In this document: piece after piece, positions 7,297 through 16,414 of the stretch
Numbering within the stretch: the first letter of the stretch is position 1
Layout of the letters: each line of letters starts with the position of its first letter
Source of the DNA: CAG-390 sp003523225
GTDB lineage: Bacteria > Bacillota > Clostridia > Oscillospirales > CAG-272
Direction of reading: 5' to 3'
Length of the DNA: 49,435 nucleotides
Assembly (NCBI GenBank): GCA_902461815.1
Contig: CABPZE010000012.1
Span: forward strand, 1 to 49,435
Program-made: the position numbers and the translations under genes
The notes under the pieces: generated by a model
Told to the model about the DNA's origin: nothing
What the model saw: the letters and a program-made list of their open reading frames with translations, nothing else
Databases searched by the model: none

Positions 7297-8466
7297 ATGA
7301 CCTCACAAATGCCCCGCCGGGCAGTCCCGCCCGACAGCCCGACGCATATATCTCCCTTCTCCCGCATTCTGCACTTCATAGGCAGAAACCCGGTGCTTGC
7401 CGTCGCCGCCGTGCTTGCGGCTGTCACCTCGGTGATAGTCCCTCCGGACGGCGAATATATCGGATATTTTGACTTCACAACGCTTGCCTGCCTGTTTTCC
7501 ACACTCGCGGTCGTCCGCGCGCTGACAGACATCGGCTTTTTCTCCCGCCTTGCCGAGGGGATAGTCCGCCGAGCCGCGTCCCTGCGTGCCGCCGTTGCCG
7601 CGCTTGTGGCAATAACCTACTTCGGCTCGATGCTGATAGCCAACGACATGGCGCTGCTGACCTTTCTGCCGCTCGGATGGATCGTGCTTGAAAGCACCGG
7701 AAATCGCCGCTATATGGCAATGACCTTTATCCTTCAGAACACCGCCGCCAACCTCGGCGGAATGCTGACCCCCTTCGGCAACCCGCAGAATCTTTACATA
7801 TATTCATATTATTCCGTTCCGAACGGCGAATTTGTATCGACTATGCTGCCGCCCTTCCTGATGTCCGCCGCGATGATCGCCGCGCTGTGCTTTGTTTTCC
7901 CGCGCGAACCCTTGCGGATACAGACCTCCGGCACACCCGCGCCCGACGTCCGCCGCACCGTGATCTATCTTTTGCTTTTCGCCATGTCGGTGGCAATGGT
8001 ATTCCGCCTTATCCACTACGCCGTCGGCACTGCTGTCGTCATTGCCGCGCTGCTGTTTCTTGACCGCCGCGCACTGAAGGAGGTGGACTATCCCCTGCTT
8101 CTCACCTTCTGCTGCTTTTTTGTCTTTGCCGGAAATATGGCGCGTATCGATGCTGTGAGGACTGTGTTCTCGTCGCTTATGGAGCACTCCGTCCTGCTGT
8201 TTTCGGTGCTTTCCTGCCAGCTGATAAGCAACGTTCCCTCCGCCGTACTGCTTTCACACTTCACGGGCGACTATTCCCGTCTGCTTGTCGGCGTCAACAT
8301 CGGCGGCGTCGGCTCGATAATCTCCTCAATGGCAAGCCTTATCACGCTTCGGGAATACACCAAGCGCAACCCAAAGGACGGCGGCAGATATCTTGCTCTT
8401 TTCTCGGCGGTGAGCTTTGGGATACTCGCCGTGCTTACGCTGTTTTCATATCTTATCATGCGCTGA
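7297..8466 (+). CDS. SLC13 / ArsB-like anion permease
   Basis: 389-aa inner-membrane protein with about 10-11 hydrophobic segments. It has the two re-entrant substrate-site signatures of the ion transporter superfamily: NTAANLGGMLTPFGNPQNLY in the first half and SNVPSAVLLSHF followed by GGVGSIISSMASLI in the second. Family members carry dicarboxylates, citrate or arsenite, usually with sodium or protons; the substrate cannot be told here. I set the start at ATG 7297, which has GAGGAA 7 bases upstream; the longer frame from 7252 begins at the predicted transcription start. It is a single-gene unit between its own promoter and a 17-bp-arm hairpin. Confidence 0.85.
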   Translation: MTSQMPRRAVPPDSPTHISPFSRILHFIGRNPVLAVAAVLAAVTSVIVPPDGEYIGYFDFTTLACLFSTLAVVRALTDIGFFSRLAEGIVRRAASLRAAVAALVAITYFGSMLIANDMALLTFLPLGWIVLESTGNRRYMAMTFILQNTAANLGGMLTPFGNPQNLYIYSYYSVPNGEFVSTMLPPFLMSAAMIAALCFVFPREPLRIQTSGTPAPDVRRTVIYLLLFAMSVAMVFRLIHYAVGTAVVIAALLFLDRRALKEVDYPLLLTFCCFFVFAGNMARIDAVRTVFSSLMEHSVLLFSVLSCQLISNVPSAVLLSHFTGDYSRLLVGVNIGGVGSIISSMASLITLREYTKRNPKDGGRYLALFSAVSFGILAVLTLFSYLIMR

Positions 8467-8503
8467 GCTGCGGCTTGATCGCCCATTACCCAACTACATA
8501 TAA

Positions 8504-8539
8504 CGCGAGACTGCCGCGCCAAGGCGCGGCAGTCTCGCG
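8504..8539. terminator. Perfect inverted repeat, terminator after the permease
   Basis: 17-bp perfect arms (CGCGAGACTGCCGCGCC and its complement) with an AA loop, followed by TTTATTATT on the plus strand. It ends the permease transcript. Confidence 0.85.
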
Positions 8540-8548
8540 TTTATTATT

Positions 8549-8778
8549 GATTCCCGAAAACCATCCGCTAAGCGGGTGGATACATAGAGACTTTTGCCGT
8601 TTTAGATCCCGCCGCAGCGGAGGCTCACCTGTGTAAGGGGAGCTGGCGCCGAAGGCGCCTGAGGGGTTGTTTGGAAACTCATAGTTGACAATCCCTCCGT
8701 CACGGCATACGCCGTGCCACCTCCCTTTACACAAGGGAGGCTGACGTATCCCGCAGGTAGCATGCCTTTATAGGGGGG
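8549..8778 (+). repeat. Dispersed intergenic repeat, copy 1
   Basis: About 230 bp whose ends and core match the complement of 47533-47791. The core holds two hairpins, CACGGC-4-GCCGTG (8701-8716) and CCTCCCTT-5-AAGGGAGG (8720-8740). This copy also holds a GGCGCC-GAA-GGCGCC hairpin (8645-8659). It runs right up to the stop codon of the MATE gene. Repeats of this look, with the phrase CCTCCGTCACGGC, are frequent between genes in Ruminococcaceae-like genomes as I recall them; no protein is encoded. Confidence 0.8.
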
Positions 8779-10182
8779 TTATGACTGTACCGTGCCGCTG
8801 TCAGTATCAGTATGCGGCGTCTGAGCCTCAAGCCTTCGTTTAATGCGCGCGAAGACGATACGGTAGCAGACATAAGCCGCAAGAGTGGTAAGCAGCCATG
8901 AGATGGGAAATGAGATATAGATAGATTCAAGCGTTCCCACCATCCTGAACACGGTGGCTATCCAGATAACACGGAAAACGCACGCGCCGAGCAGTGAGAC
9001 TATCATCGATGTCATGGACGCGCCAAGCCCGCGGAGCATACCCGACATGACCTCCATTGTTCCGCACAGAAAATACGGAACGCCCATATAAAGCAGCCGC
9101 ACCATACCGTATTTTATGGTTTCGGTATCATCGCGCGCAAAGACCGACAAAAGCTGCGGACCGAAGGCGTAGCAGATGCCGCCTATGGCAAGCCCCACTG
9201 TGCATACAAGTATAAGACAGCTCCGGCAGACCGAGCGAATACGCTCAAACCTCCTGCCGCCGAGATTCTGCCCGGTAAAGGTAAGAGCCGTGTGGTAAAA
9301 GGAGTTCTGCGCTATGTATATCAGCCCGTCAACATTGGCGGCGGCGCCGTTTCCGGCGACGATTGCGGCATTCTGAAATGAATTTATCGAGGACTGTATT
9401 ATTACATTTGAAAACGAAAACAGCACGCTCTGCACCCCGGCGGGGAGACCGATGCGCAGGATCTTCATGAACTTATCCCGTCTGACATACAGATGCCGGA
9501 TGTCAAGGCGACAGCATCCCTCAATACGGCAGAGCAGACGCAGCGCCAGCACCGCCGAAAGGTACTGTGAGATTATCGTCGCCGCGGCGACGCACCAGAC
9601 GTCACGGAAAAAGTAAACAAGAATAATATTGCATACGACATTGACCGCTCCCGAGATCACCAGAAATTCAAGCGGATGCCGCGTGTCGCCGTTGGCGCGG
9701 AGGATGGACGTGCCGTAGTTGTATATCATCTGGGCGGGCATTCCGATAAAAATAATGCGCATATATCTGACCGACTGGTCAAGGCATTCATCTACCGTAC
9801 CCATGAGGGTGAGAAGCGGCTTGCAGGCAAAAAAGCCGAAGGCAGCAACCAGCACTCCGAGAATACAGCTGATACTTATCGAGGTCTGCACCGTGTCGTG
9901 AGCATCGTCAAACCGGCGTGAGCCGACCGAATGCGAGACCGCCACCGAAGCGCCTACCGACAATCCGATAAACAGTCCGGTGATAAGATTTGAAAGTGCA
10001 CCGGTGGAACTGACAGCTCCGAGGGCGTTGCTGCCGATAAGCCATCCGACCACGGCTGAATCCGACGCATTATATAAAAACTGAAGCACACCCGTGGCAA
10101 GCACGGGGAGCGTGAACATCAGTATGTTCTTAATGAGCGGACCTTCAAGGAAATCAATTTCCCGACTTTGGGATTTTGTCAT
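8779..10182 (-). CDS. MATE family efflux transporter
   Basis: 467-aa multidrug and toxin extrusion type exporter with about 12 membrane segments in two homologous halves. The N-terminal signature is clear: FLEGPLIKNILMFTLPVL, then LYNASDSAVVGWLIG and GLFIGLSVGASVAVSH. Such proteins expel cationic drugs or metabolites using a sodium or proton gradient. The long upstream extension of the frame is not used: the promoter at 10217-10244 lies inside it, and ATG 10182 has GGAG 7 bases upstream. The stop codon abuts the dispersed repeat at 8549-8778, so no terminator other than that repeat and the hairpin at 8504 is available. Substrate unknown. Confidence 0.93.
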   Translation of the reverse strand: MTKSQSREIDFLEGPLIKNILMFTLPVLATGVLQFLYNASDSAVVGWLIGSNALGAVSSTGALSNLITGLFIGLSVGASVAVSHSVGSRRFDDAHDTVQTSISISCILGVLVAAFGFFACKPLLTLMGTVDECLDQSVRYMRIIFIGMPAQMIYNYGTSILRANGDTRHPLEFLVISGAVNVVCNIILVYFFRDVWCVAAATIISQYLSAVLALRLLCRIEGCCRLDIRHLYVRRDKFMKILRIGLPAGVQSVLFSFSNVIIQSSINSFQNAAIVAGNGAAANVDGLIYIAQNSFYHTALTFTGQNLGGRRFERIRSVCRSCLILVCTVGLAIGGICYAFGPQLLSVFARDDTETIKYGMVRLLYMGVPYFLCGTMEVMSGMLRGLGASMTSMIVSLLGACVFRVIWIATVFRMVGTLESIYISFPISWLLTTLAAYVCYRIVFARIKRRLEAQTPHTDTDSGTVQS

Positions 10183-10216
10183 TGTAAAACTCCGTTTCAT
10201 TGTGATAAGCCCATAT

Positions 10217-10244
10217 ATTATACCTCTTTGAAGAGCAAAGTCAA
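10217..10244 (-). promoter_or_regulatory. Promoter of the MATE gene
   Basis: Minus strand TTGACT (10244-10239), 16-base spacer, TATAAT (10222-10217). Confidence 0.75.
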
Positions 10245-10284
10245 GTATTTTCGCATTGTTTGAGGAAATATTAAAATATAGGTA

Positions 10285-10313
10285 TGGAAACAGCAAAGAA
10301 AATGTGGTATAAT
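10285..10313 (+). promoter_or_regulatory. Promoter of the GNAT-to-ABC gene run
   Basis: TGGAAA (10285-10290), 17-base spacer, TGG then TATAAT (10308-10313), an extended -10. It is back to back with the MATE promoter. Everything from 10367 to 15876 follows on the plus strand without another clear promoter. Confidence 0.6.
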
Positions 10314-10366
10314 AAGACGAATAAATACAGGGCGGCACACAGGCGCGGGACGGGGGAACAACGGAC

Positions 10367-11110
10367 ATGAGTCATAGTACAGATATCGTTTCCGCTCCGG
10401 CGGCGGAGCTTGCCGGGGAATTAAGCCTCATCTGGCGCGAATGCTTTCCATCGCCCGACAGCGACTCCGACGCGCGTCTTTTCGCCGGATGCTCCGGGGC
10501 AAAAACTTTGCTGCTTACCGTGGACGGTGCTCCCGCCGGAATGTGCAATCTCCTGCCCGCAAGTGCCGGCACGCTTCGCGGCTGCTATCTGTTTGCGGTC
10601 GGGGTGCGCCCCGCCTTCCGCGGCAATGGCGGCTTCCGGCGGCTCTGCGAGAATGCAGGATCAAAAGCGCGCGAAGAGGGGCTTGATTTTCTCACCCTCG
10701 TACCGGCGGACGAAGGACTTTCCGCGACCTACCGCAGGTTCGGATACACGGAGGATGTAAGCGTTCCGCGCTGGGAAATATCCGGGGAAGTCTTAGAGTC
10801 GCTCACTCCGACTGACAGCTTTCCCGAGCCTCAGGCGGAAAGCGACCGGATGATAATGCCCTCTCCCGGATTTCTCCGTTATCTGCGCGGCTCGTATCTG
10901 AAATTCCGCCTCGGGGATTCCTTTCTGCTTTGCGGCGAGGAGATGGGCGGCAAACGTCAGGTCTATGAATATATCCCCGGCACTGCGGCAGATATACCTC
11001 CCCTGCCGTCCCCGACGGCGGCGCACGGGCTGCTTCTTCCCCTAACCGGGGACGCACGCAGGCTTTGCCGGACGCCTTTGTCGTTTTACTGCTCGATGGG
11101 CGAGGATTAA
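10367..11110 (+). CDS. GNAT family N-acetyltransferase
   Basis: 247 aa. The acetyl-CoA-binding motif of GCN5-related acetyltransferases is near residues 78-95: FAVGVRPAFRGNGGFRRL, matching the R/Q-x-x-G-x-G/A pattern. A tyrosine-containing LSATYRRFGY follows in the motif B position. The remaining ~110 residues at the C-terminus have no motif I recognise; a second GNAT-like half is possible. It transfers acetyl to an unknown amine acceptor. GGGGGA lies about 9 bases before the ATG. First gene of a plus-strand run leading to cell-envelope genes; the link to them is only positional. Confidence 0.8.
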   Translation: MSHSTDIVSAPAAELAGELSLIWRECFPSPDSDSDARLFAGCSGAKTLLLTVDGAPAGMCNLLPASAGTLRGCYLFAVGVRPAFRGNGGFRRLCENAGSKAREEGLDFLTLVPADEGLSATYRRFGYTEDVSVPRWEISGEVLESLTPTDSFPEPQAESDRMIMPSPGFLRYLRGSYLKFRLGDSFLLCGEEMGGKRQVYEYIPGTAADIPPLPSPTAAHGLLLPLTGDARRLCRTPLSFYCSMGED

Positions 11111-11143
11111 TATTATAAATCTACGAAAGGAAAATATCATATC

Positions 11144-11686
11144 ATGGTCTTTTTGTTTCTTGCCAACGGATTTGAAGAGGTGGAGGCGCTTGCCCCGCTT
11201 GACCTTCTGCGCCGCGCCGGAGTTGAGGTGACCACAGTCGGTATCGGCGGCAGTCTTATAACCGGTGCGCACGGAATAACCGTAAAAGCCGACATAGTTG
11301 ACTCCGCCTTAAGCACAGGAAATAATATCGAAGCGGTGGTACTGCCCGGCGGAATGCCCGGAGCGACCAATCTTGACGCTTCGGACGCGGTGGATACCGC
11401 GCTTGCGGCGGCTGACAGAGCGGGAGCGTACCTCTGTGCCATCTGCGCCGCACCTATGGTGCTCGGAAGGCGCGGATATCTTGAGGGATACGAGGCTATC
11501 TGCTACCCCGGCTTTGAGGGCGAGCTGCGCGGCGCACGCATATCGGAAAAGCGCGTCGTGACAGACCGCCGCCGCATTACCGCGGCGGGAATGGGAGTCG
11601 CAGTCGACTTCGGACTTGCCATAGTCGCCGCACTGCGCGGGTCGGAAACCGCCGACAAGCTGCGCCGAGGTATCATAGCGGACTGA
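11144..11686 (+). CDS. DJ-1/PfpI family protein
   Basis: 180-aa single-domain protein of the DJ-1/ThiJ/PfpI superfamily. The nucleophile elbow is present with Cys101 in AICAAP, and the conserved Glu is in FEEVEA (Glu14). The ANGFEEVEALAPLDLLRRAG start and VVLPGGMPGA loop are characteristic of the YajL/DJ-1 branch. Proposed activities of this branch include protein or nucleotide deglycation and oxidative-stress protection; which applies here cannot be told. Starts 33 bases after the GNAT gene and ends 33 before the CPBP gene, consistent with one transcript. Confidence 0.9.
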   Translation: MVFLFLANGFEEVEALAPLDLLRRAGVEVTTVGIGGSLITGAHGITVKADIVDSALSTGNNIEAVVLPGGMPGATNLDASDAVDTALAAADRAGAYLCAICAAPMVLGRRGYLEGYEAICYPGFEGELRGARISEKRVVTDRRRITAAGMGVAVDFGLAIVAALRGSETADKLRRGIIAD

Positions 11687-11719
11687 ACGCACCAAAAACC
11701 GGAATAAACAAGGAAGGCG

Positions 11720-12799
11720 GTGAGCCGCACGGAAACGGAAAATAAAAAATATCCCCCGGCAGATATCGGCAAGACACCTGACGCGGGCAAAGCGGCAGCC
11801 CCTGCTCCCGCTCCTTCGCGCCCTCCGCGGCAGGATAATGCCGGAAAGCCGGAAGCCACCCGGCGGCGATACGACGGAACGCTTACCGCTCCGCTGCTGG
11901 TATTTGCCGTGTTCCTGCTCCTTTTGGCAGTGCGGCTTTCGGGTCCCCGCATTTTCAACCGGGACAACGAGTATCTGCTGCTTACGGTGGTTCAGGTGCT
12001 GATATTCATGATACCGGCGGCGGCATACATGAAGCTGTGCCACGTAAGCGCCAAAAGACTGCGGATATACCCCTTCGGGCTGAATCACCTTCTGCTCATT
12101 GTCTCAGCAATCGTCGCCGCCGCCTCCGGCTCGTTGCTGCTCAGCTTTGCCGCCTCCGGATACGAGTCGCTGTCCGGAACATTTACGCTGTACGGCGCGT
12201 TTGCTTCCCCGTCGGGCGGCAGCGCCGGAGAGACTGTCTATCTGATCGTCGCATATGCGGCACTGCCCGCCTTCTGCGAGGAATTTCTCTTCCGCGCTCT
12301 GCTTTGCTCAGAGTACGAAGCCTCTGCCGGCAGCTTCAGCGCCGTGGTACTGACCTCCCTTTGGTTTGCAATGCTGCACTTTGACCTTCGTTCCTTCGGC
12401 GTTTACCTTTTCTCCGGAATACTGCTTTCGCTTACACTTTATGCGTCGCGCTCATTTTTTGCCGCGTTTGCAGTGCATTTCGGATATAACCTTGTCTCGG
12501 TTTTCGGAATGCCTTTTCTGCGCACGGTCTACGACGCAGGAGGAAAAACGCTTTATTTTCTCATCATCGGCTTTCTGCTGCTTATCTCCATGTTTGTATT
12601 CTGCGGCGAGTGCGCGCGACTTTACGGCTCGTATGCCGACGGCAATCTTTCCTCCGATTACAGAGTGGAAGGCTCGGGCGAGCACGGAGTCGCCGCGGCG
12701 CTCCGGCGGACGTTTGCCGGAAACATCCGTGCATTCCTTGCCCCGTCGGCTCTGCTTTGCTATCTGCTTTACATAGCCGTAATGCTTTTTCTGAAATGA
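11720..12799 (+). CDS. CPBP family intramembrane metalloprotease (Abi/CAAX type)
   Basis: 359 aa, GTG start with AAGGA 5 bases upstream. A Pro/Ala-rich cytosolic N-terminus of about 55 residues precedes some eight membrane segments. The three CPBP motifs are all present: EEFLFR (Glu-Glu-x3-Arg), WFAMLHFD (the FxxxH element), and HFGYNLVS (HxxxN). These form the metal site of glutamic-type membrane proteases related to eukaryotic CAAX prenyl endopeptidases and to bacteriocin immunity proteins. The substrate is unknown. Its stop is 10 bases before MltG, so the two are likely cotranscribed. Confidence 0.88.
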   Translation: MSRTETENKKYPPADIGKTPDAGKAAAPAPAPSRPPRQDNAGKPEATRRRYDGTLTAPLLVFAVFLLLLAVRLSGPRIFNRDNEYLLLTVVQVLIFMIPAAAYMKLCHVSAKRLRIYPFGLNHLLLIVSAIVAAASGSLLLSFAASGYESLSGTFTLYGAFASPSGGSAGETVYLIVAYAALPAFCEEFLFRALLCSEYEASAGSFSAVVLTSLWFAMLHFDLRSFGVYLFSGILLSLTLYASRSFFAAFAVHFGYNLVSVFGMPFLRTVYDAGGKTLYFLIIGFLLLISMFVFCGECARLYGSYADGNLSSDYRVEGSGEHGVAAALRRTFAGNIRAFLAPSALLCYLLYIAVMLFLK

Positions 12800-12808
12800 G
12801 AAGATCTT

Positions 12809-14077
12809 ATGGGATTTATAAAAATGAATAACAAAAATAAAAACAACAGCACCAAGCCCCCAAAAAGCACTGCCGCCGCGGCTGACGTCCGTAGCGCTGA
12901 CCCCGCAGAATCAGCGGAGGATATAACGCGCAAGCCGGCGTATACCGAGACCTCAAGCACCATCATGGCGGTGCTCAAGGCGGCGCTTTACATCTGCTTT
13001 ATCATAATCATATCGAGTGCGCTCGCCTTTTTTGCCATCAGCTTTGTCAACGATATGTACGCATTCGTCAAGGACAGCGAGGAGATCGAGATCGAGATCC
13101 CCGAATATGCCTCGGCGGAGGACGTTTCCGAGATACTCGGCGAGAGTGGCGTGATAAAATACCCGTGGCTTTTCCGGCTTTACGCAAAGCTGAAGCACGT
13201 TGACGATCTTATTGCCGCCAATCCCGACAGCTACGCCTTTGTCGCCGGAACGCACACAGTAAACGGTATGATGAACTATGACGAGCTGATAATAAACCTG
13301 CGTCCGAAGAGCGTCCGCACCACAATACGCCTCACCATCCCGGAGGGCTACAACGTTGAGGATATAATCAATCTTTTCACCTCCAACGGCATAGGAACGC
13401 GCGAGGGCTTTATCGACGCGATAAACAACGGTGAATACGATTTTGATTTTGTTGAAGCCATTGACATGGAAGACGGCTCGGGACGAAAATACCGTCTTGA
13501 GGGCTACCTCTACCCCGACACCTATGATTTTTACACCGACAATTCAGAAAGCTACTATATATACAAGCTGCTTGACCGCTTTGAGGAGGTCTACAACAAG
13601 CAGCTGCGCGAATATACCGAAAAAAGCGGCTTTACCATTGACCAGATAGTCACGATAGCTTCAATAATCGAAAAAGAAGCCTACTATGCCTCCGACTTTG
13701 ACAAGGTCTCGGCAGTCATTCACAACCGCCTCGCCAAGCCCTCCGAGTTCCCGAATCTTGAGTGCGACTCCACTACCATCTACGCGTGGCTTGTCTCCAA
13801 GGGGGAAAGACCCAAGGATCTATCCGCCGAGCATCTGAACTTTGACAACCCCTACAACACATATGTGTCAAATGGACTGCCCCCCGGAGCTATCTGCAAC
13901 CCCTCATATCAGGCGCTGACCTGCGCTCTCTCCCCGGATCCCGAAAGCTCCAATTATTTCTTTGTCACGGATACAGACCTGTTTATGCTCTATGCCGAAA
14001 CCAGAGCGGGACATGAACGCAACGTGGCGCTGGTAAAACAGCACCGCGAGCAGGAAGCGGCGCTCGGAAATCAGTAA
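12809..14077 (+). CDS. mltG: Endolytic murein transglycosylase MltG
   Basis: 422 aa. A charged N-terminus of about 50 residues, one membrane anchor (about 54-78), a LysM-like region, then the YceG/MltG domain. Signatures seen are LEGYLYPDTYDF, VTIASIIEKEAY (with the catalytic Glu), AVIHNRLAKPSEFPNLECDS and NTYVSNGLPPGAICNP. It cleaves nascent glycan strands at the outer face of the membrane and so ends peptidoglycan polymerisation. The first ATG is used here; a second ATG six codons on is possible. Translation is probably coupled with the CPBP gene. Confidence 0.95.
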   Translation: MGFIKMNNKNKNNSTKPPKSTAAAADVRSADPAESAEDITRKPAYTETSSTIMAVLKAALYICFIIIISSALAFFAISFVNDMYAFVKDSEEIEIEIPEYASAEDVSEILGESGVIKYPWLFRLYAKLKHVDDLIAANPDSYAFVAGTHTVNGMMNYDELIINLRPKSVRTTIRLTIPEGYNVEDIINLFTSNGIGTREGFIDAINNGEYDFDFVEAIDMEDGSGRKYRLEGYLYPDTYDFYTDNSESYYIYKLLDRFEEVYNKQLREYTEKSGFTIDQIVTIASIIEKEAYYASDFDKVSAVIHNRLAKPSEFPNLECDSTTIYAWLVSKGERPKDLSAEHLNFDNPYNTYVSNGLPPGAICNPSYQALTCALSPDPESSNYFFVTDTDLFMLYAETRAGHERNVALVKQHREQEAALGNQ

Positions 14078-14124
14078 ATTTCAAAGCCCGACCCTCATAT
14101 GACGACAGAAGGAACCGAAAAGGT

Positions 14125-15876
14125 ATGTTAAAACGTTTTATATCGTATTATAAACCTCATAAACTGATGTTTGCCGCGGATATGCTTGCCTCGCTTTTTA
14201 TCTCCCTTATCGGCATGGTATATCCGATAGTCACCCGGCGGATGCTTAATGATCTTATCCCGAACCGCAAATTCCGCGCGGTGATTCTTGCCGGGCTTAT
14301 CGTGCTCGGACTGTATCTTTTGCGCCTTGTGTTGCGGTATTTCGTGCAGTATTACGGTCACATGATAGGAACGGATATGCAGGCGCAGATGAGACGGGAT
14401 ATGTTCGCACATCTTCAGAAGCTTCCCTTTTCGTTCTTTGACGATCACGAAACGGGCAAAATAATGTCGCGCCTTACCAGCGACCTGTTTGACATCAGCG
14501 AGCTTGCCCACCACGGACCCGAAAACCTTATTGTCAGCACCGTAATGATGATCGGCTCTTTTGTTTACCTTTGCATGATAAACATCTGGCTGACGCTGAT
14601 AATATTCGTATGCGTTCCGGTTCTGCTTGCCGTTGCGATCTACTTCCGTACCAAAATGCGCGCGGCGTTTGCCGAGCGGCGCAAAAGCAATGCGGTGATA
14701 AACGCCGCAATTGAAAGCAGCGTATCCGGTATCCGCGTGACCAAGGCTTTCACCAACTCGGAAAAGGAAATGGAAAAGTTTGAGGTAGGCAACAGACAGT
14801 TCGTTGACGCCTGCCGCAGCGCTTACCGGGCAATGGCGGCATTTCACTCCTCCTCCTCCTTCATCACCGATGTATTCAACGTGGTGATACTGATAGCGGG
14901 AGGGCTGTTCCTTTATGCCGGCAGGATAAACTTTGCCGATTATTCCGCCTTTATCGTCTCGGTAAACCTGTTTATCTCCCCCATCAACACCCTTATCTCC
15001 TTCATGGAGTCATACCAGAACGGAGTCTCAGGCTTTGAGCGCTTCTGCGAGGTGATGGATATCGAGCCGGAGCGTGACTCTCCCGACGCGCACGACATCG
15101 GTCGCGCCCAAGGAGAGATAACCCTTGAAAATGTTGAGTTCTCTTATTCCTCCGCAGACCCCGACGCCCCCTCAGCCGAGGTGCTTCACGGAGTGTCGCT
15201 TGAAGTCCCGCGCGGCAGTACGCTGGCGCTCGTCGGTCCCTCCGGCGGCGGAAAGACCACCATCTGCCACCTCATACCGCGCTTTTATCCGGTCAGCGGC
15301 GGAAAGATCAGTATTGACGGAACGGACATCTCCGACATAACGCTTGACTCTCTGCGCCGCAACATCGGAATAGTTCAGCAGGACGTTTTTCTGTTCAACG
15401 GCAGCATACGCGACAATATCCTTTACGGCAAGCTGGACGCCACCGACGCCGAGGTGGAGGAGGCGGCGCGCCGCGCCAACATACACGATTGGGTGATGAC
15501 ACTTGAGCACGGCTACGACACCGAGATAGGCGAGCGCGGAGTGCGCCTTTCAGGCGGTCAGAAGCAGCGCATAAGCATTGCCAGAGTGTTCCTTAAAAAC
15601 CCGGCAATACTTATTCTTGACGAGGCGACCTCGGCTCTTGACAACACAACCGAGATACTTATCCAGCAGGCGCTCGATGAGCTTTGCCGCGGGCGGACCA
15701 CCATTGTTGTGGCGCACCGGCTTTCCACCATCCGGAATGCGGACATGATAGCCGTTATTTCGGACGGCAAAGTGACTGAGCAGGGTACGCATGACGAGCT
15801 GATGGAAAAGAACGGTCTTTACGCCGGTCTTTATCGCCTTCAGTTCAGGGACAACGCCTGCCCCGTAAACGCATAA
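14125..15876 (+). CDS. ABC exporter, fused permease and ATPase (MdlB/MsbA type)
   Basis: 583-aa half-transporter. An N-terminal six-helix type IV exporter domain (about 1-310) includes the coupling segment FSFFDDHETGKIMSRLTSD. The nucleotide-binding domain follows with Walker A GPSGGGKTT, signature LSGGQKQRI, Walker B AILILDEATSALD and H-loop VAHRLST. It would act as a homodimer, or with a partner not visible here, exporting lipid, drug or peptide. There is no peptidase C39 domain, so it is not a standard bacteriocin exporter. It is the last gene of the plus-strand run and ends at the strong hairpin 15885-15934. Confidence 0.94.
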   Translation: MLKRFISYYKPHKLMFAADMLASLFISLIGMVYPIVTRRMLNDLIPNRKFRAVILAGLIVLGLYLLRLVLRYFVQYYGHMIGTDMQAQMRRDMFAHLQKLPFSFFDDHETGKIMSRLTSDLFDISELAHHGPENLIVSTVMMIGSFVYLCMINIWLTLIIFVCVPVLLAVAIYFRTKMRAAFAERRKSNAVINAAIESSVSGIRVTKAFTNSEKEMEKFEVGNRQFVDACRSAYRAMAAFHSSSSFITDVFNVVILIAGGLFLYAGRINFADYSAFIVSVNLFISPINTLISFMESYQNGVSGFERFCEVMDIEPERDSPDAHDIGRAQGEITLENVEFSYSSADPDAPSAEVLHGVSLEVPRGSTLALVGPSGGGKTTICHLIPRFYPVSGGKISIDGTDISDITLDSLRRNIGIVQQDVFLFNGSIRDNILYGKLDATDAEVEEAARRANIHDWVMTLEHGYDTEIGERGVRLSGGQKQRISIARVFLKNPAILILDEATSALDNTTEILIQQALDELCRGRTTIVVAHRLSTIRNADMIAVISDGKVTEQGTHDELMEKNGLYAGLYRLQFRDNACPVNA

Positions 15877-15884
15877 ATGCAATG

Positions 15885-15934
15885 ACCCCCACCCGGGCGC
15901 GTAACACAAATGTGTTCCACGCCCGGGTGGGGGT
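15885..15934. terminator. Long hairpin between convergent ABC exporter and MazF genes
   Basis: Outer perfect arms of 15 bp (ACCCCCACCCGGGCG and complement) enclose an inner AACACA/TGTGTT stem. There is no clear T run on either side, but the position between convergent genes fits a shared termination or RNA-stabilising structure. Confidence 0.7.
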
Positions 15935-15970
15935 GCTTCGATTCCCGTCCGACTGTCGCAGTACGCGAGG

Positions 15971-16414
15971 TCACTGCGCTCCGGGATTATCCGCTACCGC
16001 TGCCGCCGCGGTATATGTCGGCTCGGTTGCCGGAAGCCCACCAAGCCCGAAGGAAACGGCAATGGCGGCATTGACCCGGTTCATAATTGCCTCATCAAGA
16101 TGCCCCATACGCTCCTTGAGACGGCGCTTGTCAAGCGTGCGTATCTGCTCAAGCAGGATCACGGAATCCCGCGCAAGCCCCGCCTTTTCGGCGTATATAT
16201 CAATATGAGTTGGCAAGTGTGTTTTGCCCATGCGCGATGTGATAGCCGCGGCTATCACCGTCGGACTGTATCTGTTTCCGACGTCGTTCTGAATAATAAG
16301 CACCGGGCGCAGACCGCCCTGCTCAGACCCCACCACCGGCGACAGGTCGGCGTAAAAAATATCGCCTCTCCTTATGCCGCCCGAATATCCGTTACCGTAA
16401 CTGTTACCGTTCAT
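15971..16414 (-). CDS. MazF/PemK family toxin (EndoA-like mRNA interferase)
   Basis: 147 aa. The PemK fold is well conserved: RRGDIFYADLSPVVGSEQGG, RPVLIIQNDVGNRYSPTVI, LPTHIDI, and DSVILLEQIRTLDKRRL. The Arg in the first motif and the Ser/Thr near AAITSR are the usual active-site positions of sequence-specific endoribonucleases such as Bacillus EndoA. It carries an extra 30-residue Ala/Thr-rich tail. No antitoxin gene of the usual EndoAI/MazE kind is seen next to it; only a 10-codon ORF overlaps its start. It is convergent with the ABC exporter. It may be regulated by an unlinked antitoxin, as is sometimes seen in Clostridia. Confidence 0.9.
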   Translation of the reverse strand: MNGNSYGNGYSGGIRRGDIFYADLSPVVGSEQGGLRPVLIIQNDVGNRYSPTVIAAAITSRMGKTHLPTHIDIYAEKAGLARDSVILLEQIRTLDKRRLKERMGHLDEAIMNRVNAAIAVSFGLGGLPATEPTYTAAAAVADNPGAQ

